NCBI GenBank assembly: GCA_945639195.1
Contig: CALZEE010000003.1
Span: forward strand, 186,001-250,000
From: an uncultured Ignatzschineria sp.
GTDB lineage: Bacteria > Pseudomonadota > Gammaproteobacteria > Cardiobacteriales > Wohlfahrtiimonadaceae
DNA length: 64,000 bases
Reading direction: 5' to 3'
This document shows positions 1-8,513 of this stretch, piece after piece. A program made the position numbers and the translations under genes. A model generated the notes under the pieces. The model saw nothing but the letters and a program-made list of their open reading frames with translations. It was not told where the DNA came from and ran no database searches. Numbering within the stretch: position 1 is the stretch's first letter; every line of letters begins with the position of its first letter.

Positions 1-534
1 AAAGATCCCGCCAACAAAACTCATCGCTCCTTGCTGCGACAATAAGAAATCTGAAAAGGCAATCACCCTTCGCGTCATCAGGGGTAATGGTGTCCCGCTC
101 GATGCATAAAGCGATTCAAAGGTGGGAACTACAGCAATCAATATGAAAAACAAAACCGCAAAAGAGACGCCTAAAACCATTAAGGGATATGTCACCGCCT
201 TACGAATCGATCGCAAAGCATCTAAACGTCGTCGCTCGATAATCGCTAAATAAGCAAAAGTCTCAGGGAGCTTTCCGGATATCTCCCCCACCTCAATCAG
301 AGCAACATAGAGCGGCGAAAAAATTAAAGTCCTTTTTCTAAGATAAGACGAGATCGGCACTCCCGACTCCACTTCCCGCTTTAAATCAGTTAACAGCCGT
401 TGCATTCCCCGCCCTTTAGATGCGCCCAAGAGCAAGGTAAGCGCGGGTACAACGGAAACACCTGCGGATAATAGTAGGGATATCTGCTCTGTAAAAAAGA
501 GCCGCTCTACCCGACTGATTCGAATCTTCATCAT
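1..534 (-). CDS. Type II secretion/type IV pilus inner-membrane platform protein, GspF/PilC family (partial, 3' end beyond window)
   Basis: The frame is open from an ATG at 534 to the window edge, giving the first 178 residues. It begins MMKIRISRVERLFFTEQ, followed by a segment typical of a GspF/PilC cytoplasmic domain: LLSAGVSVVPALTLL, then ESGVPISSYL, then a glutamate-glycine motif in VALIEVGEISGKLPE. A membrane segment follows near residues 130-150 (YPLMVLGVSFAVLFFILIAV). In this family the protein sits in the inner membrane and couples the GspE/PilB ATPase to pseudopilus or pilus assembly. A GGAGG-type ribosome-binding site lies just before two adjacent ATG codons (534 and 531), so either could be used. 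A GspE/PilB ATPase lies 17 kb away at 16938-19118, so the system's genes are scattered. Family assignment is confident; pilus versus secretion role is not resolved. Confidence 0.85.
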   Translation of the reverse strand, partial: MMKIRISRVERLFFTEQISLLLSAGVSVVPALTLLLGASKGRGMQRLLTDLKREVESGVPISSYLRKRTLIFSPLYVALIEVGEISGKLPETFAYLAIIERRRLDALRSIRKAVTYPLMVLGVSFAVLFFILIAVVPTFESLYASSGTPLPLMTRRVIAFSDFLLSQQGAMSFVGGIF

Positions 535-644
535 TTTCTCCTTACCTCCACCAATCGTAAAGGTAGTAGCAATATTGAAGAACAAGGACTATTAAAAGAA
601 ATCGATCAGTTTTCGCTAGCCTCAATCCATAAAAAATGGACAGC

Positions 645-677
645 AAAAAGCCCTAGCTATAAAGCTAGGGCTTTTAA
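645..677 (-). terminator. Intrinsic terminator of distal tRNA-Leu
   Basis: A hairpin of AGCCCTAGCT paired with AGCTAGGGCT around a short A/T loop, followed on the minus strand by a T-run. It directly follows the tRNA-Leu gene at 681-765. A nearly identical hairpin follows the second tRNA-Leu copy, so gene and terminator appear to have been duplicated together. Confidence 0.85.
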
Positions 678-680
678 ATA

Positions 681-765
681 TGGTACCGACGCCCAGATTT
701 GAACTGGGACGCAGTTACGCACTACCACCTCAAGGTAGCGTGTCTACCAATTCCACCACGCCGGC
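681..765 (-). tRNA. tRNA-Leu (anticodon GAG), distal copy
   Basis: The minus strand reads GCCGGCG...CGTCGGTACCA, an 85-nt class II tRNA with a long variable arm and encoded CCA. The anticodon stem CTACC/GGTAG encloses the loop TTGAGGT, giving anticodon GAG (leucine codons CTC/CTT). The acceptor pairs GCCGGCG with CGTCGGT, including the G1-U72 wobble also seen in E. coli leuU. It lies alone, 650 bp downstream of an identical-looking copy, and has its own promoter at 818-846 and its own terminator. Confidence 0.96.
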
Positions 766-817
766 ATATCATCCTGCTAAGTGACTTCTAAATGAAGTTG
801 CCTTAACAAGGTAGCCA

Positions 818-846
818 ATATTACAGAGCTTTTATCTTTCGCGCAA
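818..846 (-). promoter_or_regulatory. Probable sigma-70 promoter of distal tRNA-Leu
   Basis: On the minus strand TTGCGC (846-841) is separated by 17 bp from TAATAT (823-818), about 50 nt upstream of the tRNA. This would let the distal copy be transcribed independently of secG. It is a consensus match only. Confidence 0.5.
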
Positions 847-1375
847 GTCGATGGTAAAAAAAAATACACTATTTTCATTAAAAATAATCTCACCTACTCA
901 GAAATATGCATACACCCTATATATTTCAAACAATTACAGACAAAGCAAACAACAACATTAAAGCAAAAAAGAAGACAAGATGCTCGCTATGATGATCCTT
1001 ATTATCGTTCTTATAAAAACCCTCCATCCCTCCCGCGAGAATTAATCAATAAACAGCATTTTTAAAACAAAAAATATCGCATTACAAAAATATGCTTTAA
1101 AAAATCAGTTGTTGATTATAAGCTACTCCTCTCATTAACCCCTTATCAGATTATCTCAATATATTATATTTATAGATAATTTATAATGCATCATTTAAAA
1201 TCTATGAAACAAGAAGAGAAAGCAAGCGATCTAAAATGGATAGCCAAAAGTGAAAAACACAGAGAACACAAAAAACAGGCAGTGATAAATACAATCACCA
1301 GAAATAGATAACTCTTTTCACGACCAATCCCTACATAGGCATAGCCAAGATGCCTTTTACCTAATTTTAAGCAAA
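847..1375. other. AT-rich gene-free spacer between the two tRNA-Leu copies
   Basis: About 530 bp of very AT-rich sequence with no coding frame of useful length on either strand. It contains several A/T homopolymer runs and no recognisable integrase, transposase or insertion-sequence end. It separates the duplicated tRNA-Leu genes and looks like decayed or non-coding DNA. Confidence 0.6.
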
Positions 1376-1408
1376 TAAAAAGCCCTAGCTTTAAAAGCTA
1401 GGGCTTCT
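1376..1408 (-). terminator. Intrinsic terminator after secG/tRNA-Leu
   Basis: AGCCCTAGCTTT pairs with AAAGCTAGGGCT, and a T-run follows on the minus strand. It ends the tpiA-secG-tRNA-Leu transcription direction. Confidence 0.85.
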
Positions 1409-1414
1409 ACTGTA

Positions 1415-1499
1415 TGGTACCGACGCCCAGATTTGAACTGGGACGCAGTTACGCACTACCACCTCAAGGTAGCGTGTCTACCAATTCCACCACGCCGGC
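1415..1499 (-). tRNA. tRNA-Leu (anticodon GAG), secG-proximal copy
   Basis: This is an 85-nt leucine tRNA with encoded CCA, long variable arm and anticodon loop TTGAGGT. By eye it is identical to the copy at 681-765. It begins 29 bp after the secG stop, reproducing the secG-leuU adjacency of enterobacteria, so it is probably the ancestral copy and may be processed from the secG transcript. Confidence 0.96.
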
Positions 1500-1528
1500 A
1501 TACTTCATAAAATCGTTCTAAGTTTAAC

Positions 1529-1840
1529 TTAGTTAGATTGAGTGCTTCCACCAATCACAGGAACTTCCTGAGTTGGGAGAGAATCAATAACGCTTTTACT
1601 GGCGGTAATCTTACCAGAGTTAAACATCATTACAAGGCTTGTGATGAAAAATAATACAACCATCCATTTTGTTAGACGTGCAAGGAAGTTGGCTTTACCG
1701 GCCGCACCAAATACTGTACCTGACGCACCTTGACCAAATGACGCGCCAATTCCTGCGCCCTTACCTTGTTGTACAAGCACCAAACCAATGATGATGAGGC
1801 ACACAACAATATGGAAAACATAAATTAGATTCTCAAGCAT
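1529..1840 (-). CDS. secG: Preprotein translocase subunit SecG
   Basis: A 103-residue protein matching SecG in length and layout. It has an N-terminal membrane helix (residues 4-24, VFHIVVCLIIIGLVLVQQ), the conserved loop GKGAGIGASFGQGASGTVFG, and a second membrane helix around residues 55-73. SecG is the auxiliary subunit of the SecYEG channel in the inner membrane and assists SecA-driven export. It lies 24 bp after tpiA on the same strand and 29 bp before tRNA-Leu(GAG), the conserved gammaproteobacterial tpiA-secG-leuU order. The polar C-terminal tail is ordinary for the family. Confidence 0.96.
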   Translation of the reverse strand: MLENLIYVFHIVVCLIIIGLVLVQQGKGAGIGASFGQGASGTVFGAAGKANFLARLTKWMVVLFFITSLVMMFNSGKITASKSVIDSLPTQEVPVIGGSTQSN

Positions 1841-1864
1841 TTATTTCTCTACCTTACCTATTTA

Positions 1865-2614
1865 TTACGCTAAAGCGATCTTAGTAAATCCTTCAGCTTC
1901 TAACGATGCGCCTCCCACGAGAGCCCCATCAATATTCTCTTTTGCAAAGAGCGTTTCTACGTTCGAAGCATTCACACTTCCACCGTAAACCACCCTCACA
2001 AGGTCAGATATATTATCACTGTAATCTTTCAAAGTACAGTGAATAAAAGCATGCACTTGATCTGCTTCTTCCGGCGTTGCAGTCTTGCCTGTTCCGATCG
2101 CCCAAACAGGTTCATATGCAATCACAGCATTTTTAAAAGCATCGATACCAATAGCGTCGATCACCGAGGTCAACTGCTGCTTAATGACAGATTCCGTATT
2201 ACCGCTTTCACGCTCTTCCAAAGTTTCGCCTACACAGATCACTGGCAATAACCCCGCATCAACAACTGCCTTCATCTTTGCAGCAACATCTTCATCCGTT
2301 TCACCATAGAGCGTACGTCGCTCTGAATGTCCAATCAAGACATAATCACATCCAAAGTCTTTCACCATAGAGAGCGAAATCTCACCAGTGAATGCCCCTT
2401 TTGCTTGCGCAGAAACGTTTTGTACGCCCACTTTAATATTACTTCCCTTTACAAGGGTCGCGACCTGATCAACATAAAGTGCTGGCGGAAATACAACAAT
2501 TTCAGCATCCGAGCCTTTAACAGATTCAATGAGCGCATTGAGGAGCTCGCGATTTTGCGTTAAAGAGCCATTCATTTTCCAATTGCCTGCGACAAAGCGT
2601 TTATTTTGATTCAT
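1865..2614 (-). CDS. tpiA: Triose-phosphate isomerase
   Basis: A 249-residue protein of normal length for this enzyme, which interconverts dihydroxyacetone phosphate and glyceraldehyde 3-phosphate in glycolysis and gluconeogenesis. Visible motifs are the substrate-binding AGNWKMN (catalytic Lys13), catalytic His in IGHSERR near residue 96, the glutamate in the loop YEPVWAIGTGKTAT near 168, and the phosphate-binding YGGSV. The start has a good AAGGA ribosome-binding site. A TATAAT-like -10 on the minus strand (2641-2636) lies about 25 bp upstream in the divergent gap with mreB. It is the first gene of the tpiA-secG-tRNA unit and is functionally linked to gpmI and pckA elsewhere in the window. 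Confidence 0.98.
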   Translation of the reverse strand: MNQNKRFVAGNWKMNGSLTQNRELLNALIESVKGSDAEIVVFPPALYVDQVATLVKGSNIKVGVQNVSAQAKGAFTGEISLSMVKDFGCDYVLIGHSERRTLYGETDEDVAAKMKAVVDAGLLPVICVGETLEERESGNTESVIKQQLTSVIDAIGIDAFKNAVIAYEPVWAIGTGKTATPEEADQVHAFIHCTLKDYSDNISDLVRVVYGGSVNASNVETLFAKENIDGALVGGASLEAEGFTKIALA

Positions 2615-2680
2615 CTGTTATTCCTTAAAGATTGGATTATAGAAAATTTACTAAATATTTAATCATTCAATGCTATTAAT

Positions 2681-2689
2681 TGCTATAAT
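2681..2689 (+). promoter_or_regulatory. Extended -10 promoter element upstream of mreB
   Basis: TGCTATAAT is a TGnTATAAT extended -10 element with no good -35. It lies about 87 nt before the likely mreB ATG and faces the morphogenesis operon. This is the best promoter candidate for the whole mre-mrd cluster. Confidence 0.5.
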
Positions 2690-2775
2690 CGTACCTTATT
2701 TTCTAGTGCCTGCCTACTTTTACAAGTATTAAGGGTGGGGGTAGTCAGTTCACCGATTTTACATTGAGTATTAAT

Positions 2776-3828
2776 ATGATCCCAAAACGTTTAAAGTCTT
2801 TTTTTTCCCGCGATCTATCAATTGACCTTGGTACGGCAAACACCCTTATCTATATGCGTGGTCAAGGGATTGTGCTCAACCAACCCTCGGTTGTAGCAAT
2901 TGAGCGGGATCTTAAAACAGGTCGTCCTCGTCTTTCCGCCGTTGGTCAAGAAGCAAAATTAATGCTCGGTAGAACCCCAGATACCATCGAAACAACCCGT
3001 CCTTTAAAAGATGGCGTTATTGCAGATCTTCCTAAAACAGAGATCATGCTTGAAAACTTCATTAACCAAGTTTTAAAACGAAACATTTTCTTAGGTCGTC
3101 CGAACCCTCGCGTGATTGTGTGCGTTCCATCAGGTGCGACACACGTTGAAAGACGCGCGATTAAAGAAGCCGCAGAAAGCGCTGGCGCACTTGAAGCTAG
3201 ATTAATTCCAGAACCAATGGCCGCGGCACTTGGTGCAGGTATTCCTGTACATGAAGCAACCGGTTCTATGGTACTTGATATTGGAGGAGGTACATCAGAA
3301 GTTGCGGTTATCTCGCTTACAGGAATTGTCTACGCTAACTCTGTCAGAATCGGTGGTGACACATTTGATGAAGCGATCATCAACTATGTTCGTCGTAACT
3401 ACGGCATGCTGATTGGTGAGCCGACAGCTGAACGTATCAAACATGATATCGGCACAGCCTTCCCAACTGCTGAAGTACTCGAAACACAAGTACGTGGCCG
3501 TAATTTAAGTGAAGGATTACCAAGAACCTTCTCGCTCACCTCCAATGAGATCTTAGAAGCTTTAATGGAACCGCTACAAGGTATTGTGAGCGCGGTTCAA
3601 CTCGCACTTGAATCAACCCCTCCTGAGCTTGCGGCAGATATCTCTGAACGCGGAATCGTCATTACAGGTGGCGGTGCATTACTACGCAATATTGACCAAT
3701 TAATTTCTGAAGAAACAGGCTTAGATGCGATTATTGCTGATGATCCTTTAACGTGCGTCGTTCGTGGTGGCGGAAAAGCATTAGAGCTTCAAGGGATATA
3801 TGGCAGCAATGCCTTTGGTCTTGAATAG
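2776..3828 (+). CDS. mreB: Rod shape-determining actin homologue MreB
   Basis: A bacterial actin that polymerises on the inner membrane and positions the lateral wall-synthesis machinery. The ATG at 2776 gives 350 residues and aligns with the usual MreB start ([23 protein letters not shown]). A TTG four codons upstream (2764) is possible but has no better ribosome-binding site. Motifs are phosphate-1 DLGTANT near residues 17-23, phosphate-2 LDIGGGTSE near 165, and the adenosine-binding [10 protein letters not shown] near 300. The N-terminal basic/aromatic segment fits a membrane-binding amphipathic helix. It is first of the collinear mreB-mreC-mreD-mrdA-rodA series. Confidence 0.98.
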   Translation: MIPKRLKSFFSRDLSIDLGTANTLIYMRGQGIVLNQPSVVAIERDLKTGRPRLSAVGQEAKLMLGRTPDTIETTRPLKDGVIADLPKTEIMLENFINQVLKRNIFLGRPNPRVIVCVPSGATHVERRAIKEAAESAGALEARLIPEPMAAALGAGIPVHEATGSMVLDIGGGTSEVAVISLTGIVYANSVRIGGDTFDEAIINYVRRNYGMLIGEPTAERIKHDIGTAFPTAEVLETQVRGRNLSEGLPRTFSLTSNEILEALMEPLQGIVSAVQLALESTPPELAADISERGIVITGGGALLRNIDQLISEETGLDAIIADDPLTCVVRGGGKALELQGIYGSNAFGLE

Positions 3829-3931
3829 ATCGCCTCGCAAGCGCTTAAGATTGCCTCTGCAACATATCGCCGAAAATGGTCTTTTCGACCATTTTATCGC
3901 TCACATTTATAACTGACGATGTTAAAGATCC

Positions 3932-4789
3932 ATGGATAAGCAAGATAAAGGTCAAGAGCAATTTGATTTCCATAGCTTTGGGCTGAAAGGAAAGGCAGTG
4001 TTTTTCTGCCTTTTTTCGATTGCGCTCATGTTTATGGATCATCGAACCGACTATCTTAGACTCCCCAAATATTACCTAGAAGAGATTATTTATCCGCTCT
4101 CATTGATTGCGGAAACCCCTTCTCGGGCGATTGATTCAATACAAAATTGGTATACAGAGAAAGATCAGCTCCTTCAAAGAATCGAAACCTTAGAAGAAAA
4201 AGAGCTCTATCTTGCCTATGAAACTCAACAGATGGCGGCGCTTACCGCAGAAAATAAACGTCTGCGTTTACTCCTACAATCGTCATCTAAGTTAGAACAT
4301 ACAACGATTATTGCAGAGCTTATTAATATCAATTCAGATCCTTATCGCCATATCGTACTCCTTAATCAGGGTGCTAGTCATGGCGTTGAAGAGAATCTGC
4401 CGGTACTCAATAATCTTGGAATCGTCGGTCAAACTGTTTCTGTATCGCCTTCATCGAGTAAAGTGATTCTCTTAACTGACCCGCATCACTCACTACCTGT
4501 AGAGGTGAATCGTAACGGCATACGTGGTATCGCAAATGGCAACGGTAAACTCAACGAGATAGAAGTTACCAATATTGCCTTTGATGACGATGTAAAAGTG
4601 GGCGATCTACTTGTCACATCAGGATTAGATGAGAGATTCCAGCAAGGATATCCCGTTGCGGTGATCAAGACGATTACCGTCGATTCCACGGGTTACTTTG
4701 CTAAAATTATCGCCGTACCAACGGCAAAACTTGATCGTATTCGGGAAGTACTCATTTTAACCAATGGAGGGAATGATGAGCTGGATTAA
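3932..4789 (+). CDS. mreC: Rod shape-determining protein MreC
   Basis: A 285-residue bitopic inner-membrane protein. There is a membrane helix near residues 15-33 and a periplasmic coiled coil near 68-112 (heptad-rich, DQLLQRIETLEEKELYL). The beta-domain contains the family motifs IVLLNQGASHGV, LGIVGQTVSV and VGDLLVTSGLDERFQQGYPV. MreC links MreB to PBP2 and activates it in the elongasome. The gap from mreB is 103 bp, with GC-rich pairing around 3875-3900 that may modulate read-through. The gene overlaps mreD at its 3' end. Confidence 0.96.
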   Translation: MDKQDKGQEQFDFHSFGLKGKAVFFCLFSIALMFMDHRTDYLRLPKYYLEEIIYPLSLIAETPSRAIDSIQNWYTEKDQLLQRIETLEEKELYLAYETQQMAALTAENKRLRLLLQSSSKLEHTTIIAELININSDPYRHIVLLNQGASHGVEENLPVLNNLGIVGQTVSVSPSSSKVILLTDPHHSLPVEVNRNGIRGIANGNGKLNEIEVTNIAFDDDVKVGDLLVTSGLDERFQQGYPVAVIKTITVDSTGYFAKIIAVPTAKLDRIREVLILTNGGNDELD

Positions 4790-5267
4790 ACGTACCATCA
4801 TTATCCTAATGACCTTTGGTTGCGCGATTGTTTTAGACACAGTCTCAATGCCGGCATTCTTTGAAGCGATTCGTCCACATTGGACGATTATGACGATGCT
4901 CTTTTGGTCGATTCATCTTCGCGTTCACTTCAGTATTGGCTCGGCATGGATTGCCGGGCTACTGCTCGATATTTCAAAATCTTTCGTCTGGGGATTGCAT
5001 GGGTTTAGCTTTGCGCTACTGTGCTATTTAGTCAAAAGATATTACCCACGGATTAAATCCCTAACCCTTCCAGAGCAGACGATTTTAATTCCGATTGTCT
5101 TTTTAATGCAGTCCCTAATTACCATCTGGGTAAACGGCGTTCTTGGAAACTCAACGCCTAACTTTGTCCATTGGGTTATGCCAATCCTTGTTTCAAGCCT
5201 CATTTGGCCAATCCTCAATATTCTTCTCAATGAACTTTGTGAAGTCTTTGGAATTACCGATAAGTAA
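4776..5267 (+). CDS. mreD: Rod shape-determining protein MreD
   Basis: A small hydrophobic protein of about 163 residues with five predicted membrane helices, as is usual for MreD. Conserved features include the N-terminal helix, SIGSAWIAGLLLDISKSFVWGLHGFSF and the closing segment WPILNILLNELCEVFG. Three in-frame ATGs lie at 4764, 4773 and 4776. GGAGG at 4766-4770 gives the best spacing to 4776, so that start is chosen. It overlaps the mreC stop by 14 nt, indicating translational coupling. The role is in cell elongation with MreC and PBP2. Confidence 0.93.
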   Translation: MSWIKRTIIILMTFGCAIVLDTVSMPAFFEAIRPHWTIMTMLFWSIHLRVHFSIGSAWIAGLLLDISKSFVWGLHGFSFALLCYLVKRYYPRIKSLTLPEQTILIPIVFLMQSLITIWVNGVLGNSTPNFVHWVMPILVSSLIWPILNILLNELCEVFGITDK

Positions 5268-5275
5268 CCTTCATC

Positions 5276-7387
5276 ATGCTAGAAAGACCGACTAAAAAGA
5301 AGAACACCACCAATAGCCTCTTTTTAGGAAGAGCGCTGATTAGCGCCTTTTTGGTGCTCGTTGGACTCATCTTTTTAATCGCTAGACTCTTTCACCTCCA
5401 GATTATTGAGCATGAGCTATACACGACTCGTTCGAATGATAATCGGATTAAGTTGCTCCCTCTCCCCCCGACTCGTGGGCAAATTTTTGACCGCAATGGG
5501 GAGATTCTCGCGACCAATATTCCGATCTATAACCTCGAAGTTATTCGACAAAATCTCACAGGCCCTTTAGATCAATTAATCGAAGAAGTTCAACAACTCA
5601 TCCCACTTAGCGAAGATGAGATTTCTCAGTTTGAGCGTGCCCTAAGACGTGCCAATCGTCAAGAGAGCGTCGTCCTTAAAAAAGGCTTGTCTGAAGAGGA
5701 ATCTGCACAGATTGCCATTAATCTTCATAAGCTCAATGGTGCTCACCTTCAGGCAGACTTAGTACGAACCTATCCTTACAAAAATCGCGCCGTACATGCG
5801 ATTGGTTATGTTGGCCGTGTCGATACCCGCGATATTCGTGAAATATCCGCACAAGGACTCGATCACGAATATAGCGGTATTACACATATCGGTAAGCGCG
5901 GCGCGGAAAAGAGTTTTGAAAATATTCTTCGGGGCTCAATGGGCTTTGAAACTGTTGAAGCGAGCTCTTCTGGCAGAACCGTTCGTAAAATTAGTGAAGT
6001 GCCGCCCATCCCCGGAAAAAACATCTATCTAACACTCGATCTACGCTTACAAATCTTAGCAGAAGAAGCGCTCGAAGATTTCGATGGCGCCATTGTTGCT
6101 ATCGATCCACAAAGTGGCGATATCTTGGCATTTGTCTCTAACCCAACTTACGACCCCAATCTTTTTGTCGATGGGATTACGCACAAAGACTTTAATGAAC
6201 TCAACACGGATCCCTCAACCCCCTTCCTCAATCGAGTAATGCAAGGCCTCTATCCGCCAGGCTCTGTCATTAAGCCACAAATCGGACTTGCAGGGCTTGA
6301 GAATGACTTTATTACAGATAAAACCATCATCAACTGTAAGGGCTACTTCTCCGTTCCCGGCAATAACCATAAGTTTAGAGATATGGGCTACTATGGCCCC
6401 TCAGATCTTCGCAAAGCACTCGAGCGCTCTTGTGACGTCTATTTCTATGAACTTGCTTACAATATGGGGATTACCACTCTCACTGATTTCCTTGCACCTT
6501 TTGCCCTCGGCACAAAGACCAACATTGATCTCTTAGGCGAATCAAGCGGTGTTGCACCAACCCCTGAATATAAGCGCCAACGCTTTAAGCAACCTTGGTA
6601 TACCGGTGACACAATCACTGCCGGCATTGGTCAAAGTTACTGGCTCACAACCCCTCTACAGATTGCACAAGCAACGACAATTGTCGGAATGCGCGGTGAA
6701 GCTTTTGAGCCGCATATTTTAGGCGCGACTGCCATGCCGCCATCGAACCAGAAAGAGTTTGTCATTCCAAACCCGATCCCCCCACTCGTTCTTAAAGACG
6801 AACGCTATTGGGATGCGGCGATTGACGGTATGGTGGCCGTTGTTCATGGTGCCCGAGGTACTGCTCGCGCAACAAAATCTAACGATTATAAGGCTGCCGG
6901 TAAAACAGGAACAGCGCAAGTTAAAACCATTGCCCAAGGCGCTAAGTATGATGCTAAAAATCTTGATCGAAAACATCATGACCATGCGTGGTACGTCTCC
7001 TTTGCGCCTGTTGATTCTCCAAAGATTGCCCTTGCAGTCATTGTCGAAAATGGAGGATCAGGCTCACGAGTAGCAGCCCCTATCGCCAAAAAAATCACCG
7101 ACGCTTGGCTCAAAGACTTTGATACGCCTTATGCTATCGAAACACTCGCGCGCGCGAAAGAAAAGCTGCAAGCGCAACAATCAAATGGCACGCAGGAGCA
7201 ACTACCCTTACTACAATTAGAGTCGATGCCTTTTATCGATACCCCTCCCGCCGTTGAAGAAAAATCCCCGAAAGAGAAGACCGTTCCAAACCTAAAGTCA
7301 CTCATGAATATTCGACTCGGCGGCAGTCAACGCCATCAAGAGCCATCTGAAAGCCACTCAACTATAAGGATCAATCATGGGACATGA
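5276..7387 (+). CDS. mrdA: Peptidoglycan D,D-transpeptidase PBP2
   Basis: A class B penicillin-binding protein that cross-links lateral-wall peptidoglycan in the elongasome. A membrane anchor lies at residues 18-42, followed by the non-catalytic dimerisation domain (LPPTRGQIFDRNGEILATN). The transpeptidase domain has catalytic Ser330 in YPPGSVIKP (SxxK), Ser385-Cys-Asp387 (the SxN-equivalent motif) and Lys543 in KTGTAQ. At 703 residues it is longer than the ~630 typical of E. coli PBP2. The excess is a C-terminal tail after about residue 625, rich in Glu, Pro, Gln and Lys and probably disordered. It starts 8 bp after mreD and overlaps rodA by 11 nt. Confidence 0.97.
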   Translation: MLERPTKKKNTTNSLFLGRALISAFLVLVGLIFLIARLFHLQIIEHELYTTRSNDNRIKLLPLPPTRGQIFDRNGEILATNIPIYNLEVIRQNLTGPLDQLIEEVQQLIPLSEDEISQFERALRRANRQESVVLKKGLSEEESAQIAINLHKLNGAHLQADLVRTYPYKNRAVHAIGYVGRVDTRDIREISAQGLDHEYSGITHIGKRGAEKSFENILRGSMGFETVEASSSGRTVRKISEVPPIPGKNIYLTLDLRLQILAEEALEDFDGAIVAIDPQSGDILAFVSNPTYDPNLFVDGITHKDFNELNTDPSTPFLNRVMQGLYPPGSVIKPQIGLAGLENDFITDKTIINCKGYFSVPGNNHKFRDMGYYGPSDLRKALERSCDVYFYELAYNMGITTLTDFLAPFALGTKTNIDLLGESSGVAPTPEYKRQRFKQPWYTGDTITAGIGQSYWLTTPLQIAQATTIVGMRGEAFEPHILGATAMPPSNQKEFVIPNPIPPLVLKDERYWDAAIDGMVAVVHGARGTARATKSNDYKAAGKTGTAQVKTIAQGAKYDAKNLDRKHHDHAWYVSFAPVDSPKIALAVIVENGGSGSRVAAPIAKKITDAWLKDFDTPYAIETLARAKEKLQAQQSNGTQEQLPLLQLESMPFIDTPPAVEEKSPKEKTVPNLKSLMNIRLGGSQRHQEPSESHSTIRINHGT

Positions 7388-8513
7388 AGATCTATACCAT
7401 ACCGAAACCGTCAAACCTAAGGGTTTGTTGGCATTCTTTCATCTCGATACGGTACTTGTCTTTTTAATCTTTATGCTAACGCTCTTTAGCCTGTTAGTGC
7501 TTTATAGTGCCTCAAACCATAATATGGCATATTTGATGTCACAAGCGCTGAAAATTGCCGGTGGATTTGTGCTGATGATTATTATCGCCTTTATTCCGCC
7601 TGAGCGTATCAAGCAATTCACGCCGCTATTTTACCTCTTTTCACTGCTTCTCCTTCTTGCGGTCATTTTTGTCGGCGTTGAGACAAATGGTGCGCATCGT
7701 TGGATCGACCTTAAAATCATTCGTTTCCAACCCTCAGAACTCGCAAAATTAGCGGTGCCTATGATGTTGGCGTACTATCTCCATAAAACCAATATTCCGC
7801 CAACATTTATGAATGTCGTAGGATCTCTCTTTATTATTGGTATTCCCTTCCTAATGATCTTTATGCAGCCCGATCTAGGAACCGCCATCATCATTCTCTT
7901 CTCTGGTGTTGTACTCCTCTTTTTAGGCGGGATTCAATGGCGCTATATTATTAGCGCAATCGTCATCGTTGCGGTAGCTATTCCCTCTATGTGGTTCTTT
8001 GGCATGAAGGAGTATCAAAAAGATCGCGTGATCACCTTCTTAAATCCAGAGCTTGATCCGCTTGGCAAAGGCTATCAGATCATTCAATCTAAAATCGCGA
8101 TTGGTTCTGGGGGAATTTACGGCAAAGGCTGGCAAAATAGTACTCAAGTCTCGCTAAAATTTTTACCAGAAGCGACCACCGACTTTATCTATGCCATTAT
8201 TGGTGAAGAATTTGGGCTAATTGGCACATCATTGCTCATCATCTGTTATCTTCTTATTATCTGGAGAGGACTCTATATTGCGATTAATGCTCGAGATAGC
8301 TATTTCCAACTCGTCGGCGGCGCAATCTGTTTAGTCTTCTTCTTCTATGTATTTGTTAATACAGGCATGGTTAGTGGTATTTTGCCTGTAGTTGGCGTTC
8401 CTCTTCCCTTTGTGAGTTATGGAGGCACAGCAATTGTGACGCTCTTTATCTCCTTTGGTATATTAATGAACATCTATTCGCATCCCGCATCTATTAAAAA
8501 AAGGATTCAATAA
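7377..8513 (+). CDS. mrdB: SEDS peptidoglycan glycosyltransferase RodA
   Basis: A polytopic SEDS-family protein (378 residues, about ten membrane helices) that polymerises lipid II with PBP2. Diagnostic segments are NGAHRWIDL, FQPSELAKL, MQPDLGTA and FLPEATTDFIYAIIGEEFG. Asp269 in the last of these is the conserved periplasmic acidic residue required for polymerisation in SEDS proteins. PLPFVSYGGTA lies near the C-terminus. AAGGAT precedes the ATG inside the mrdA 3' end (11-nt overlap), and the next gene begins at the base after the stop. It is also known as rodA. Confidence 0.97.
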   Translation: MGHEDLYHTETVKPKGLLAFFHLDTVLVFLIFMLTLFSLLVLYSASNHNMAYLMSQALKIAGGFVLMIIIAFIPPERIKQFTPLFYLFSLLLLLAVIFVGVETNGAHRWIDLKIIRFQPSELAKLAVPMMLAYYLHKTNIPPTFMNVVGSLFIIGIPFLMIFMQPDLGTAIIILFSGVVLLFLGGIQWRYIISAIVIVAVAIPSMWFFGMKEYQKDRVITFLNPELDPLGKGYQIIQSKIAIGSGGIYGKGWQNSTQVSLKFLPEATTDFIYAIIGEEFGLIGTSLLIICYLLIIWRGLYIAINARDSYFQLVGGAICLVFFFYVFVNTGMVSGILPVVGVPLPFVSYGGTAIVTLFISFGILMNIYSHPASIKKRIQ

